From Serinicoccus chungangensis (lineage in GTDB: Bacteria > Actinomycetota > Actinomycetes > Actinomycetales > Dermatophilaceae): a DNA stretch of 64,000 nt. Of this stretch, positions 33,786 to 43,760 are shown piece after piece (the stretch's first letter is position 1; each line of letters starts with the position of its first letter). The position numbers and the translations under genes are program-made. The notes beneath the pieces are model-generated. The model made no database searches. It was not told where the DNA came from and worked only from the letters and a program-made list of their open reading frames with translations. The stretch spans positions 248,001-312,000 of the forward strand of contig NZ_LQBL01000027.1 of NCBI RefSeq assembly GCF_001483745.1, in the 5' to 3' direction.

Positions 33786-35471
33786 GTGTCCGAGCAGACG
33801 CCCTCCCCCACCGAGCCCGACGACCAGGGTGCCGAGCCCGAGGTGGCGGCGACCCAGGACGTCGAGCCCGAGGCTCCGGACACCGAGCAGCCCGCGGCCG
33901 CCGAGCCCGAGACACCGGCCGCACCCGCCGAGTCTGAAGCACCTGCCGAGCCCGCCGAACCGGCCGCACCGGCCGCACCGGCCGCACCGGCCGAGCCTGA
34001 GACACCTGCCGAACCGGCTGCCGAGGCCGAGCACGCAGAGCCTGAGACACCTGCCGAGCCCGCCGCACCCGCCGAGCCGGAGCCGGCCGCCGAGGCCGTG
34101 CCCGCCCCCGCGCCCCCGCGCCCGGCGGCGCCCTCGCCCGCCATGTTCGCCGCGCGGAGGCCGGCCGCCCCGCGCCCGGCCGGCACCGCGGCCGCGTCCC
34201 CGGAGCCCCACCCGGACCCCACCGAGTCCATGAAGCACGGACGGGTGGCCGAGGACGGCACGGTCTTCGTCATCCTCGCCGACGGCACGGAGCGCGAGGT
34301 CGGCTCCTACCCCGGTGCCGGCGCGCAGGAGGCGCTGGCCTACTTCGCCCGCAAGTACGACGAGATGCTCGCCTCCGCGGACCTGCTCAAGGCGCGCCTC
34401 GCCGGCACCGAGGTGTCGGCGCACGACGCTCGCCAGTCCCTGGCCCACCTCAAGGAGCAGATCGGCGAGGCGCACGTCGTCGGGGACCTCGCCGCCCTCG
34501 AGGCCGTGGTCAAGGAGCTCGAGGCCGAGGTGAAGACCCGCTCGCGCACCGAGCAGGAGGAGCGGCTCAAGGCCAAGGCCCAGGCCGCTCAGGAGCGGGA
34601 GGAGCTCGTGGCCGAGGCCGAGCAGCTCGCGGCGACCGACCCGGGGCGCATCCAGTGGAAGCAGAGCAGCGCCCGCATCCGCGAGCTGCTGGACGAGTGG
34701 AAGGCCCACCAACGCTCCGGCCCCCGTCTGGACAAGGAGGCCGAGAACGCCCTCTGGCAGCGCTTCAGCCACGCCCGGTCGGCCTTCGACAAGATGCGCA
34801 AGACCTGGTTCGCCCAGCTGGACGAGGAGCACGGCCAGGCCAAGGCCACCAAGGAGCGGCTGGTCCGCGAGGCCGAGGCCCTGTCGACCAGCAAGGACTG
34901 GGGCGCGACCGCGGGGGCCTTCAAGCGGCTCATGCAGGACTGGAAGCGGGCCGGCCGGGCCTCCCGCGCCGACGACGACGCGCTGTGGGTGCGGTTCAAG
35001 GCCGCGCAGGACGCCTTCTTCGACGCCAAGGACGAGGTGGTGGCCGCCGAGGAGGCGGAGTTCTCCGAGAACCTCAAGGTCAAGGAGGCACTCCTGGTCG
35101 AGGCCGAGGCCATCACCGTCGACGAGGCCCACCTCGACCAGGCCAAGGCCGAGCTGCGCCGGGTGCAGGACCGCTGGGACGCCGCCGGGAAGGTGCCGCG
35201 CGGCGACATCAAGCGGGTGGAGAACCGGCTGCGCGCGGTCGAGCAGAAGGTGCGCGACATCGAGGACTCGCAGTGGCGGCGCAGCGACCCCGAGCTCGAC
35301 GCCCGGGCGCGGTCCATGGTGGACCAGCTCGAGCGGGCCGTGCAGGGTCTGGAGTCCGACCTCGAGGCGGCCCGGGCGGCCGGGGACGACCGCAAGGTCA
35401 GCGCCCTGGAGTCCGAGCTGGCGACCAAGCAGCTCTGGCTGGACTCGGCCCGTGGGGGTCTGAGCCGGTGA
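33786..35471 (+). CDS. DUF349 repeat protein with Pro/Ala/Glu-rich N-terminus
   Basis: A 561-residue protein. Residues ~1-150 are a low-complexity Pro-Ala-Glu tract with repeats such as EPETPAEPA; the remaining ~410 residues are three DUF349 helical repeats (W...RSGPRLDKEAENALWQRF, DWKRAGRASRADDDALWVRF, RWDAAGKVPRGDIKRVENRL) rich in coiled coil. DUF349 proteins are conserved beside relA in actinobacteria but have no established function. The GTG at 33786 is chosen for CGAGAGG upstream; ATG 33747 in frame would add 13 residues. It overlaps the aminopeptidase gene by four bases (GTGA). Confidence 0.85.
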   Translation: MSEQTPSPTEPDDQGAEPEVAATQDVEPEAPDTEQPAAAEPETPAAPAESEAPAEPAEPAAPAAPAAPAEPETPAEPAAEAEHAEPETPAEPAAPAEPEPAAEAVPAPAPPRPAAPSPAMFAARRPAAPRPAGTAAASPEPHPDPTESMKHGRVAEDGTVFVILADGTEREVGSYPGAGAQEALAYFARKYDEMLASADLLKARLAGTEVSAHDARQSLAHLKEQIGEAHVVGDLAALEAVVKELEAEVKTRSRTEQEERLKAKAQAAQEREELVAEAEQLAATDPGRIQWKQSSARIRELLDEWKAHQRSGPRLDKEAENALWQRFSHARSAFDKMRKTWFAQLDEEHGQAKATKERLVREAEALSTSKDWGATAGAFKRLMQDWKRAGRASRADDDALWVRFKAAQDAFFDAKDEVVAAEEAEFSENLKVKEALLVEAEAITVDEAHLDQAKAELRRVQDRWDAAGKVPRGDIKRVENRLRAVEQKVRDIEDSQWRRSDPELDARARSMVDQLERAVQGLESDLEAARAAGDDRKVSALESELATKQLWLDSARGGLSR

Positions 35472-36808
35472 GCTCCCTCACCCGCCTGGCGACGGAGGTC
35501 GCCGAGGTCGCCGACGGCCTGTGCGCCTACCTCGACGACTCGCCCTCACCCTTCCACGCGGTGCAGACCGCGGCCGGGCTGCTGACCGCCGCCGGCTTCA
35601 CCGAGGTCGCCGAGGTCGACCAGACCCCCACGGCGCCGGGGCACTACGTGGTCCGCCGCGGCGGGTCGCTGCTCGCCTGGTCGACGGCCCACCTGCCGGC
35701 CGACCGGCCGGCGCACACGGCATACCGGGTCGTCGGCGCCCACACCGACTCCCCCAACCTGCGGGTCAAACCGCACCCGGACTGGACCCGGGCCGGGTGG
35801 CGGATGCTGGGCGTCGAGGTCTACGGCGGGGCGCTGACCAACTCCTGGCTCGACCGCGACCTGGGGCTGTCCGGGCGGGTCGCCGTACGGGACACCGACG
35901 CCCCCGGTGGCGTCCGCCAGCACCTCTGGCGCTGCGACGAGCCGCTGCTGCGCGTCTCCCAGCTGGCCGTCCACCTCGACCGCACGGTGCGCACCGAGGG
36001 GCTGCGGCTCAACGACCAGCAGCACCTGGCGCCGCACTGGAGCCCCGGCGGCGGGGCCGAGGGCGGGTTCAGCGACTGGCTGGCTGCCCAGGTCGACGTG
36101 CCCCGCGAGGACCTGCTCGGCTTCGACGCGATGACCCACGACCTCACCCCGGCCCGGCGCATCGGCGGCGACGGGGAGCTCGTCGCCTCGGCCCGCCTGG
36201 ACAACCTGGCGACCTCCTACGCCGCCGTCCGGGCGCTCCTGCAGGCGGTCGCCGAGCCGGCCGAGGCCACGACGCCCACGGTGCCGGTCATCGTGCTCTT
36301 CGACCACGAGGAGGTCGGCAGCACCTCCGAGCGGGGCGCCCAGTCCACCTTCCTGCCGTCCTGGCTCGAGCGGATCGTCCTGGCCGCCGGCGGGACCCGG
36401 GAGGACTACTGGCGGGCGCTCGCGGGCACGGTCGTGGCCTCCGGCGACATGGCGCACGCCACGCACCCCAACTACCCGGAGCGGCACGAGCCCGAGCACC
36501 CGATCCTCATGAACGGCGGGCCGGTGCTCAAGGTCAACACCAACCTGCGCTACGCCACCGACTCCCCCGGTGCGGCCGCCTTCGCCCTCGCCTGCGAGCG
36601 GGCGGGGGTGCCGATGCAGACCTTCGTCACCCGCTCGGACCTCCCGTGCGGGTCCACCGTCGGGCCGATGACGTCGGCGCTGACTGGCGCGACCACGGTC
36701 GACTTCGGGGCCCCGGTCCTGTCGATGCACTCCACCCGCGAGATCTGCGGCACCCTCGACCAGGCCGGGTACGCCGCGGCGCTCGCCGCCTTCCTCACCC
36801 CCGCCTGA
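35468..36808 (+). CDS. M18 family aspartyl aminopeptidase
   Basis: A 446-residue M18 metallo-aminopeptidase. The zinc ligands and catalytic residues are visible: VVGAHTDSPNLRVKP, ASARLDNLATSYAAV, VIVLFDHEEVGSTSERGAQS, GDMAHATHPNYPERHEP and the C-terminal LSMHSTREICG. It removes N-terminal acidic residues from peptides in the cytoplasm. GTG 35468-35470 overlaps the stop of the DUF349 gene. It is convergent with relA; the junction holds a duplicated palindrome. Confidence 0.93.
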   Translation: MSSLTRLATEVAEVADGLCAYLDDSPSPFHAVQTAAGLLTAAGFTEVAEVDQTPTAPGHYVVRRGGSLLAWSTAHLPADRPAHTAYRVVGAHTDSPNLRVKPHPDWTRAGWRMLGVEVYGGALTNSWLDRDLGLSGRVAVRDTDAPGGVRQHLWRCDEPLLRVSQLAVHLDRTVRTEGLRLNDQQHLAPHWSPGGGAEGGFSDWLAAQVDVPREDLLGFDAMTHDLTPARRIGGDGELVASARLDNLATSYAAVRALLQAVAEPAEATTPTVPVIVLFDHEEVGSTSERGAQSTFLPSWLERIVLAAGGTREDYWRALAGTVVASGDMAHATHPNYPERHEPEHPILMNGGPVLKVNTNLRYATDSPGAAAFALACERAGVPMQTFVTRSDLPCGSTVGPMTSALTGATTVDFGAPVLSMHSTREICGTLDQAGYAAALAAFLTPA

Positions 36809-36819
36809 GCGCACCCGGC

Positions 36820-36966
36820 CGGGGGCCGCCCCGTTCTGGACATAGGAAAGTGGGGCCCGTTCCCCAGAAAGCTATGTCCGGAACCGGCAGCCCGGCGGGG
36901 GCCGCCCCGTTTCTGGACATAGAAAAGTGGGACCCGTTCCCCAGAAGCGTATGTCCAGAACGTTGC
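36820..36966. repeat. duplicated ~72-bp palindromic element between M18 peptidase and relA
   Basis: Two direct copies, offset 76 bp, each starting CGGGGGCCGCCCCGT. Each folds into a hairpin: TTCTGGACATA pairs with TATGTCCNGAA (arms at 36834-36844/36873-36883 and 36911-36921/36950-36960). Inside copy A the small stem TGGGG/CCCCA is flanked by symmetric GAAAG bulges. The copies share ~85-90% by eye, and mismatches are mostly outside the pairing. Position between convergent genes suggests a bidirectional terminator or REP-like element. Confidence 0.75.
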
Positions 36967-36974
36967 CGGGGGGC

Positions 36975-39293
36975 TCAGGCGTGGCTGCGGCGGTGCGGGT
37001 CGGTGCTCGTCGTGCCGGTGACCCGGTAGGCGTCGAGCACGGCCGGGATACGCCGCACCGCCCGCAGGACGGACTCCAGGTGCGACGGGTCGGCCATCTC
37101 GAAGGTGAACTTCGACAGGGCCACCCGGTCGCGGCTCGTCTGCACCGACGCGGACAGGATGTTGACGTGCTGCTCGGAGAGCACGCGGGTGATGTCGGAG
37201 AGCAGCGCCGAGCGGTCCAGGGCCTCGACCTGCATGTTGACGAGGAACAGGCTGCTGGCGGTCGGGGCCCAGGCGACCCGGATGATCCGCTCGGCGGACT
37301 TCTCCTGCAGGTCGGCGGCGTTGGTGCAGTCGGTCCGGTGGACCGAGACCCCCTTGCCGTGGGTGACGAAGCCCAGGATGGGGTCCCCCGGCACCGGCGT
37401 GCAGCACTTGGCGATCTTGACCCAGACGTCGTCCGCCCCGACGACGGTCACCCCGGGGTCGGCGTGGGCCACCCGGCCACGCCGCGGGCGCGTCGCCTCG
37501 GCGAGGTCCTCCTCGGTGCCGTCCTCGCCGCCCAGCGTGGAGGTCAGCTGCTTGACGACGTGCTGGGCCGAGACGTGTCCCTCGCCCACCGCCGCGAAGA
37601 GCCCGTCGATGTCCTTGTAGTTGAGCCCCTGCGCCACCGCCGTGAGCGTGTCGTGGCTCATGAGCCGCTGCAGCGGGGCGTTCTGCTTGCGCAGGACCTT
37701 GGCGATCTCGTCCTTGCCGGAGTCGACCATCTCCTCGCGCCGCTCGCGGGTGAACCACTGCCGGATCTTGTTGCGGGCGCGGGCGCTCTTGACGAAGCTC
37801 AGCCAGTCCCGGCTCGGCCCGGCGTCCTGGGCCTTGCTCGTGATGATCTCGCACACGTCGCCGTTGCTGAGCTCGGAGTCCAGGGAGACCAGCTTGCCGT
37901 TGACCCGGCCGCCGACGCAGCGGTGCCCGACCTCGGTGTGGACGGCGTAGGCGAAGTCGACCGGCGTCGCGCCGGCCGGCAGCGCCATGACGTCGCCGTC
38001 CGGGGTGAAGACGTAGACCTCGGCAGCACCCATCTCGAAGCGCAGCGAGTCGAGGAACTCACCGGGGTCGGAGGTCTCCTGCTGCCAGTCGATGAGCTGG
38101 CGCAGCCACTGCATACCCTCCAGGGCACCCGGCCCGCCGTCCGCGCCGGCGCTCGCCCGGGAGCCGTCCGGCCCCTGCTCCTTGTACTTCCAGTGCGCCG
38201 CCACGCCGTACTCCGCGCGCCGGTGCATCTGGAAGGTGCGGATCTGGATCTCGACCGGCTTGCCGCCGGGGCCGATGACCGTGGTGTGCAGCGACTGGTA
38301 CATGTTGAACTTCGGCATCGCGATGTAGTCCTTGAACCGCCCCGGCACCGGGTTCCACCGGTTGTGCAGCGCGCCGAGCACCGCGTAGCAGTCCTGGATC
38401 GACTCGACGAGCACCCGCACCCCGACGAGGTCGTAGATCTTCTCGAAGTCGTGCCCCCGCACGATCATCTTCTGGTAGACGGAGTAGTAGTGCTTGGGCC
38501 GGCCGGTGACCGTGGCCCGGATCTTGGCGGTGCGCAGCTCCTCGGAGATCTCCCCGCGGATCCGCGACAGCATCTCCTCCCGGGCGGGGGCGCGGTCCGC
38601 GACCATCCGCACGATCTCGTCGTAGACCTTGGGGTAGAGCTGGGCGAAGGACAGGTCCTCCAGCTCCCACTTGATGGTGTTCATCCCCAGCCGGTGCGCC
38701 AGCGGCGCGTAGATCTCCAAGGTCTCGGAGGCCTTGCGGGCGGCGCTCTCGGCCGACACGTAGCGCCAGGTCCGGGCGTTGTGCAGCCGGTCGGCGAGCT
38801 TGATGACGAGGACCCGGATGTCGCGCGCCATCGCGACGACCATCTTGCGGACCGTCTCCGCCTGCGCCGCGTCGCCGTAGGTCACCTTGTCGAGCTTGGT
38901 GACCCCGTCCACCATCATCGCGATCTCGTCACCGAAGTCGCGGCGCAGCTGCGGCAGCGAGTATGGCGTGTCCTCCACCGTGTCGTGGAGCAGCGCCGCC
39001 GCGATGGTCGAGGGCGTCATCCCCAGCTCGGCGAGGATCGTCGCCACCGCCAGGGGGTGGGTGATGTAGGCGTCACCGCTCTTGCGCTGCTGGCCCTTGT
39101 GCATCTCCTCGGCGACCGCGTAGGCCCGCTCGATGAGCGCGAGGTCGGCCTTGGGGTGGGTGGCCCGCACCGAGCGCAGCAGCGGCTCCAGCGCCGGGTT
39201 GGCCGTGGTGCGGGTCCCGCCCAGCCGGGCCCACCGGGGCCGCAGCCCGCCACCCGCCCGGGCGGGCGGTGTGGTGGCTGCGGGCTCGCTCAT
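36975..39293 (-). CDS. relA: bifunctional (p)ppGpp synthetase/hydrolase RelA/SpoT (Rel)
   Basis: A 772-residue long RSH protein. The N-terminal HD hydrolase has [18 protein letters not shown]; the synthetase has [37 protein letters not shown] and [19 protein letters not shown]; then a TGS domain ([20 protein letters not shown]), a conserved Cys/zinc-finger region ([16 protein letters not shown]) and a C-terminal ACT domain. It makes and degrades (p)ppGpp in the stringent response, sensing uncharged tRNA on ribosomes. ATG 39291-39293. Order secDF-apt-relA is the conserved actinobacterial one. Confidence 0.96.
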   Translation of the reverse strand: MSEPAATTPPARAGGGLRPRWARLGGTRTTANPALEPLLRSVRATHPKADLALIERAYAVAEEMHKGQQRKSGDAYITHPLAVATILAELGMTPSTIAAALLHDTVEDTPYSLPQLRRDFGDEIAMMVDGVTKLDKVTYGDAAQAETVRKMVVAMARDIRVLVIKLADRLHNARTWRYVSAESAARKASETLEIYAPLAHRLGMNTIKWELEDLSFAQLYPKVYDEIVRMVADRAPAREEMLSRIRGEISEELRTAKIRATVTGRPKHYYSVYQKMIVRGHDFEKIYDLVGVRVLVESIQDCYAVLGALHNRWNPVPGRFKDYIAMPKFNMYQSLHTTVIGPGGKPVEIQIRTFQMHRRAEYGVAAHWKYKEQGPDGSRASAGADGGPGALEGMQWLRQLIDWQQETSDPGEFLDSLRFEMGAAEVYVFTPDGDVMALPAGATPVDFAYAVHTEVGHRCVGGRVNGKLVSLDSELSNGDVCEIITSKAQDAGPSRDWLSFVKSARARNKIRQWFTRERREEMVDSGKDEIAKVLRKQNAPLQRLMSHDTLTAVAQGLNYKDIDGLFAAVGEGHVSAQHVVKQLTSTLGGEDGTEEDLAEATRPRRGRVAHADPGVTVVGADDVWVKIAKCCTPVPGDPILGFVTHGKGVSVHRTDCTNAADLQEKSAERIIRVAWAPTASSLFLVNMQVEALDRSALLSDITRVLSEQHVNILSASVQTSRDRVALSKFTFEMADPSHLESVLRAVRRIPAVLDAYRVTGTTSTDPHRRSHA

Positions 39294-39356
39294 GCACAGA
39301 TCATAGGCGCTCGCCGGAGCGCACCAGCAGCCCGGTGAGGCGCGCGGGCGACGCGC

Positions 39357-39920
39357 TCAGACGCTGGTGAGGCAGTGCAGGTCGTAGCCGCCCAGGCGGC
39401 CCCGGCCGCCCAGCTCCTCGATCTCCAGCACCAGCTCGATGGCCGCCACGCTGGCCCCGCACCGCTCGATGAGCTCGCAGGTCGCGGCCAGGGTGCCGCC
39501 GGTGGCGAGCACGTCGTCGACGACCAGCACACGCTCGTGGTGGGAGACGGCGTCCTGGTGGATCTCGAGGGTGGCCGTGCCGTACTCCAGCGTGTAGGAC
39601 TGGCTGTGCACGGCCGCGGGCAGCTTGCCGCCCTTGCGCACCGGGACGAAGCCGACGCCGAGGGCGTGGGCCACCATCGAGCCGAGGATGAAGCCCCGCG
39701 CCTCGATGCCGGCCACGACGTCGACCTGGCCGCGTCGCCGGTCGACCGTGTCGGTGACGATCCGGTCGCGCAGCCGGCGGTCGAGCAGCACGGGGGTGAA
39801 GTCCTTGAAGACCACGCCCTCCTCCGGGAAGTCGGGGATGTCCCGCATCCCCGCGAGGACGTCCCTCGCCAGCTGCGCGTCCGGGGTCGCCACCTGACCG
39901 GCCACGGCCTCAGCGTCCAC
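39357..39920 (-). CDS. apt: adenine phosphoribosyltransferase
   Basis: A 187-residue type I PRTase: IPDFPEEGVVFKDFTPVLLD, GIEARGFILGSMVAHALG, VPVRKGGKLPA, and the PRPP motif VLVVDDVLATGGTLAA. It salvages adenine to AMP. The GTG at 39918-39920 is preferred; it overlaps the secF stop region by 11 bp. It follows secF and precedes relA in the usual order. Confidence 0.93.
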   Translation of the reverse strand: MDAEAVAGQVATPDAQLARDVLAGMRDIPDFPEEGVVFKDFTPVLLDRRLRDRIVTDTVDRRRGQVDVVAGIEARGFILGSMVAHALGVGFVPVRKGGKLPAAVHSQSYTLEYGTATLEIHQDAVSHHERVLVVDDVLATGGTLAATCELIERCGASVAAIELVLEIEELGGRGRLGGYDLHCLTSV

Positions 39921-41112
39921 GGCGCTTGCGCTTCGGCTGGTTGCGCGGTCCGCGCTGGGCGTACGGGTGCAGCTGTCGCCCGGGTGCCTGCTCCCCCCGC
40001 GCGGCGGTGGCCGCGCCGGAGGGCGCCGGGTCCTGGGGTGCGCCCGCCGGGGCGCCGACCAGCGCGCCCTCCGCGTCCTCACCCTCCAGCAGCTCGTCGT
40101 CGGCGTGCGTGGAGGAGCGCTCCTCGCGACGCTCGCGCCGGCGGGTCACCTGCGCGTCGTGCCGGCGGACCACCAGCTCGCCCTCCCGCAGCTGCACGAG
40201 CAGCGGGGTGGCGATAAAGATCGAGGAGAACGTGCCGACCGTGATCCCGATGAAGAGCGCCCACGACAGGTCGACCAGCGTCCCGGGCCCGATGAGGGTG
40301 ACCCCGACGACCAGGATGACCGCCACCGGCAGCAGCGCCACCACGGAGGTGTTGATGGAGCGGACGAGGGTCTGGTTGACCGCCTGGTTGGCGGCCTCGG
40401 CATACGTCTGCCGCTTGGTGTCGAAGGTGTGGTCGGTGTTCTCCCGGACCTTGTCGAAGACGACGATGGTGTCGTAGATCGAGTATCCGAGGATGGTGAG
40501 GAAGCCGATGACCGAGGCCGGCGACACCTCGATGCCCACCAGCGCGTAGATCCCCACGGTGAAGAGCACGTCGTGCACGAGGGCGACGAGCGCGGCCACG
40601 GCCATCTTCCAGGTGTGGAAGTAGAACGTCAGGATCAGCGTGACGAGGGCGAGGAAGACCGCCAGCGCGATGGCGGCGCGCTGGGTGACCGTCTCACCCC
40701 ACGACGGACCGACGAAGGAGCTCGTGACGGCGGAGGTCTCGACGCCGAAGGCCTCGGCGAGGTCGGCCCGGGCCGTCTCGGCCTCGGTGTTGTCCAGCTC
40801 GCCGGTCTGCACCCGGACGGTGTCGTCCCCGATGCGGGTGATCGTGGTCGTGCCGCCGGGGTCGACGGCCTCGAGGGCGTCGTCGGCGGTCTGCTCGTAG
40901 CCCTCCATCTGGCTGCTGCTGACCCCGCTCACCCGCAGCTCGGAGCCGCCGCTGAACTCGATGCCGAAGTTCAGCCCGCGGCCGACCAGGCCGACGAGGG
41001 AGATGATCATGAGCACGGCCGACAGGGCGTACCAGAAGCGGCGACGACCGACGATGTCGAAGGACCGGGCGCCCGAGTAGAGGTCGTTGCCCAACCGGGA
41101 GAAGCGCGACAT
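39910..41112 (-). CDS. secF: protein translocase subunit SecF
   Basis: A 400-residue RND-like protein with six TM helices: GLNFGIEFSGGSELRV after the first helix, the periplasmic head, ALVHDVLFTVGIYALVGIEV, LTILGYSIYDTIVVFDKVREN and SINTSVVALLPVAVILVVGV. With SecD it uses the proton gradient to assist late steps of Sec export. The C-terminal ~100 residues are a charged cytoplasmic tail ending KRKRRGR. ATG 41110-41112 touches the secD stop. Confidence 0.95.
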   Translation of the reverse strand: MSRFSRLGNDLYSGARSFDIVGRRRFWYALSAVLMIISLVGLVGRGLNFGIEFSGGSELRVSGVSSSQMEGYEQTADDALEAVDPGGTTTITRIGDDTVRVQTGELDNTEAETARADLAEAFGVETSAVTSSFVGPSWGETVTQRAAIALAVFLALVTLILTFYFHTWKMAVAALVALVHDVLFTVGIYALVGIEVSPASVIGFLTILGYSIYDTIVVFDKVRENTDHTFDTKRQTYAEAANQAVNQTLVRSINTSVVALLPVAVILVVGVTLIGPGTLVDLSWALFIGITVGTFSSIFIATPLLVQLREGELVVRRHDAQVTRRRERREERSSTHADDELLEGEDAEGALVGAPAGAPQDPAPSGAATAARGEQAPGRQLHPYAQRGPRNQPKRKRRGR

Positions 41113-43163
41113 CAGACCACACCACCTTCCAGCTCTTCGCGGGTATGCCGTCGGCGCCCCGGGGCGATGACGTCCGGCTCACGGACCCGGCCGCGTCCGA
41201 GGTAGGCCGAGCGCTTGGCGCCGAGCCGCTCGGGCTCCATCCCGGACCACTTGCGGCCCTCGCCGAAGAAGCGGGTGTTGGCGAGGATGCTCACCAGCGG
41301 GTGGGTGAACATGAACACGACCAGGAGGTCGATGACCGTGGTCAGCCCCAGCGCGAAGGCGAACGCCCGCACGCCGGACTCGGACAGCAGGTAGAGGACC
41401 GCCGCGGCCAGCAGGTTGACGACGTCGGAGATGATGAGCGTCCGGCGGGCGCGCTCCCACCCGGTGTCCACGGCATACCGCAGCGGACGACCGGCCCGGA
41501 CCTCGTCACGGATGCGTTCGAAGTAGACGATGAAGCTGTCCGCCGTGATGCCGATGGCCACGATGAGGCCGGTGACCCCGGCCATGGTGAGCCGGAAGTT
41601 GTTGGCCCACCCCAGCAGCGTCACCGAGCCGTAGGCGAGCAGCGCGGCGATGATGAGCGAGCCGATGGCGACCAGGCCCAGCGCGTGGTACTGGACCAGC
41701 ATGTAGGCGAACACCAGCAGCAGACCGATGATCCCGGCGACCACGCCCCAGCGCAGCTGCTCGCCACCCAGGGTGGGGCTGATCTGCTCGGAGGTCTGGA
41801 CCTCGAAGCTCAGCGGCAGGGCGCCGAACTCGAGCTGGTTGGCCAGCGCCTGCGCCTCCTCCGGGGTGAAGTCACCCGAGATGGTCGCGGTTCCGCCGGA
41901 GATGACGCCGTTGACGGTCGGGGCGGTGATGACCTCGCCGTCGAGGATCGTGGCGAAGCGGTTCTGGGCCTGACCCTGCGGGTAGCCGTAGAGCCGGGAG
42001 GTGATCTCCGCGAAGGTCTGGCCGCCCTCGCCGTCGAAGGTGAGGTTGACCTGCCAGCGGCCGGTCACCGCGCCGCCCTGGACGGTCTCGGGGCTGGCGT
42101 TGGCGGTGGTGACGGCGCTGCCGGTGAGCTCCACCGGGCCGAGGATGAACTTCTCGTCACCCTCGGCGGAGCAGGCGACGGTCGGCTCGTCGGCCGGGGC
42201 CGCCGCGACCTCGCCGGCGACACCGGTGGCCGAGCAGTCGAGCGCGGTGAACTCCTCCGACAGCTCGGGCGTGATCTGCTCCAGGCTGGAGGGGTCGGCG
42301 GGCGGGGCCGTCTCGTCCGCCGGCGGGGCCGTGCTGTCGGCGTCGTCGCCGGCCGGCACGCCGGGCGCCTGCGTGGCCGCGTCGTCGGCGTCCCCCGCGG
42401 AGACCGGCTGGCCGGCGAGCGGGTCGTCGGCCGCGCTGACCCCCGCGGCACCGTCGAGCCGGGTGCCGCCACGGTTGCCCTCGGTCTGCTCGGCCTCGTC
42501 TCCCGACCCGTCCCCGGAGGACCCGTCGTCGACGCTGTCCTCGCCGCCCTCGGACTGCTGAGCCTCCTGCTCGGACTCCTCGAGCTGCTCCTGGAGCAGG
42601 CTCGGCGGGAGCGGGAGGGTGCGCTGCGGGGGCACCTCGGCCTGCGGCCCGGTCGGCTGGGCGACCAGCACCGGGCGGAACTGCAGCTGGGAGGACCGGC
42701 TGAGCGCCTCGACCTGGGCGGCCGAGGGGTTGCCGGGGATGGCCACGGAGACGTTCTGCCCGCTGCGGGTCACCTCCGCCTCGGCGACGCCCCCGCCGTC
42801 GATGCGGCGGCGGATGATGTCGATGGCCTGCTCGAGCTGGTCGGACGAGACCGACGCGCCCTCCTCGGTCAGCGGCTCCATGACGATCTGGCGGCCCCCG
42901 GCGAGGTCCAGGCCCAGCTGGGGGGTGAGCGAGGCGGCCGGCTCCGCCCACAGGCGGGCGCCGCCGATGCTCGCGAAGAGCAGCAGCGTGATCATGAGCA
43001 GGCTCATGAGCGTGCGGAACGGCCCGCGCATCCGGGCGTTGCGCCGGCGGGGCGTGCGCCCGCGGCCCGAGCCGCCAGGTCCGCCCCGCTGCCGGCCTCC
43101 GCCCCCGGCGGCGTCGCCGGCGAGGTCCTCGTCCCGGCGAGGGGCCGGGGTGGACGTCGTCAT
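41112..43163 (-). CDS. secD: protein translocase subunit SecD with large acidic insertion
   Basis: A 683-residue RND-like protein. After a basic Gly/Arg tail and the first TM helix come LGLDLAGGRQIVMEPLTEEG, the P1 head and the six-helix domain (AGVTGLIVAIGITADSFIVYFERIRDEVRAG). Between P1 parts lies a low-complexity region of ~130 residues (roughly 165-300) rich in Asp, Glu, Ser, Ala, Pro and Gln that makes it longer than typical SecD. ATG 43161-43163 overlaps yajC by four bases; secF follows directly. Confidence 0.94.
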   Translation of the reverse strand: MTTSTPAPRRDEDLAGDAAGGGGRQRGGPGGSGRGRTPRRRNARMRGPFRTLMSLLMITLLLFASIGGARLWAEPAASLTPQLGLDLAGGRQIVMEPLTEEGASVSSDQLEQAIDIIRRRIDGGGVAEAEVTRSGQNVSVAIPGNPSAAQVEALSRSSQLQFRPVLVAQPTGPQAEVPPQRTLPLPPSLLQEQLEESEQEAQQSEGGEDSVDDGSSGDGSGDEAEQTEGNRGGTRLDGAAGVSAADDPLAGQPVSAGDADDAATQAPGVPAGDDADSTAPPADETAPPADPSSLEQITPELSEEFTALDCSATGVAGEVAAAPADEPTVACSAEGDEKFILGPVELTGSAVTTANASPETVQGGAVTGRWQVNLTFDGEGGQTFAEITSRLYGYPQGQAQNRFATILDGEVITAPTVNGVISGGTATISGDFTPEEAQALANQLEFGALPLSFEVQTSEQISPTLGGEQLRWGVVAGIIGLLLVFAYMLVQYHALGLVAIGSLIIAALLAYGSVTLLGWANNFRLTMAGVTGLIVAIGITADSFIVYFERIRDEVRAGRPLRYAVDTGWERARRTLIISDVVNLLAAAVLYLLSESGVRAFAFALGLTTVIDLLVVFMFTHPLVSILANTRFFGEGRKWSGMEPERLGAKRSAYLGRGRVREPDVIAPGRRRHTREELEGGVV

Positions 43164-43549
43164 CGCCGGGGCTCCGCGTCCCCGTCGGTGCCGTCGGGGC
43201 CGGGGTCGGTCCCCTCGGTCCCCGGCTCGGCCGCCCCGCCCCGGGCCGGGCCGCCCCCGCCGCCCACCATGGAGATGGGCAGGATCGCCCGGCGCTGGAA
43301 GCGGAACACCGAGCCCCCGGCCTCGAGGTGGACCACGTCCCCCTCGATGGCACGCACGACGCCGTACATCCCGGAGGTCGTCATGACCTCCTGGCCCGGC
43401 TGCAGCTGCCCCTGCGCGTCGGTGACCGCCCTGGCCCGCCGACGCTGGCTGAACATGAGGAACAGCAGGAAGAGGATCGGCAGTGCCAGGATGAGCAGCG
43501 TGAGGCCGGAGCCTCCCGCGCCCGCAGCGGCGCCGGTCGCCAGTGTCAT
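43160..43549 (-). CDS. yajC: preprotein translocase subunit YajC
   Basis: A 129-residue protein with a single N-terminal TM helix (GSGLTLLILALPILFLLFLMF) and a short beta domain (GQLQPGQEVMTTSGMYGVVR). YajC associates with SecDF. The C-terminal ~45 residues are a Gly/Pro/Asp-rich tail. ATG 43547-43549. First gene of the yajC-secD-secF-apt-relA run. Confidence 0.93.
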   Translation of the reverse strand: MTLATGAAAGAGGSGLTLLILALPILFLLFLMFSQRRRARAVTDAQGQLQPGQEVMTTSGMYGVVRAIEGDVVHLEAGGSVFRFQRRAILPISMVGGGGGPARGGAAEPGTEGTDPGPDGTDGDAEPRR

Positions 43550-43760
43550 GGAGTGACCCTTCAGAAAGCGTGTCTCGTGGGGCGCCGGTGCGACGCCGTC
43601 GTCCCGCTGCGCACGCTGACGCGCGCGGCAGGCACCCGGGGCAGTCTAGGTGAGTCTTCTGAGGCGGCCAAAGAGGCCGGTATGCCGTGTCGGCCTCCCC
43701 CGCTCCCGTCGGCGCCGTCCGCCCGACCGCGAGAGCCCCGCCCGGGCGGCCGAACCACGG

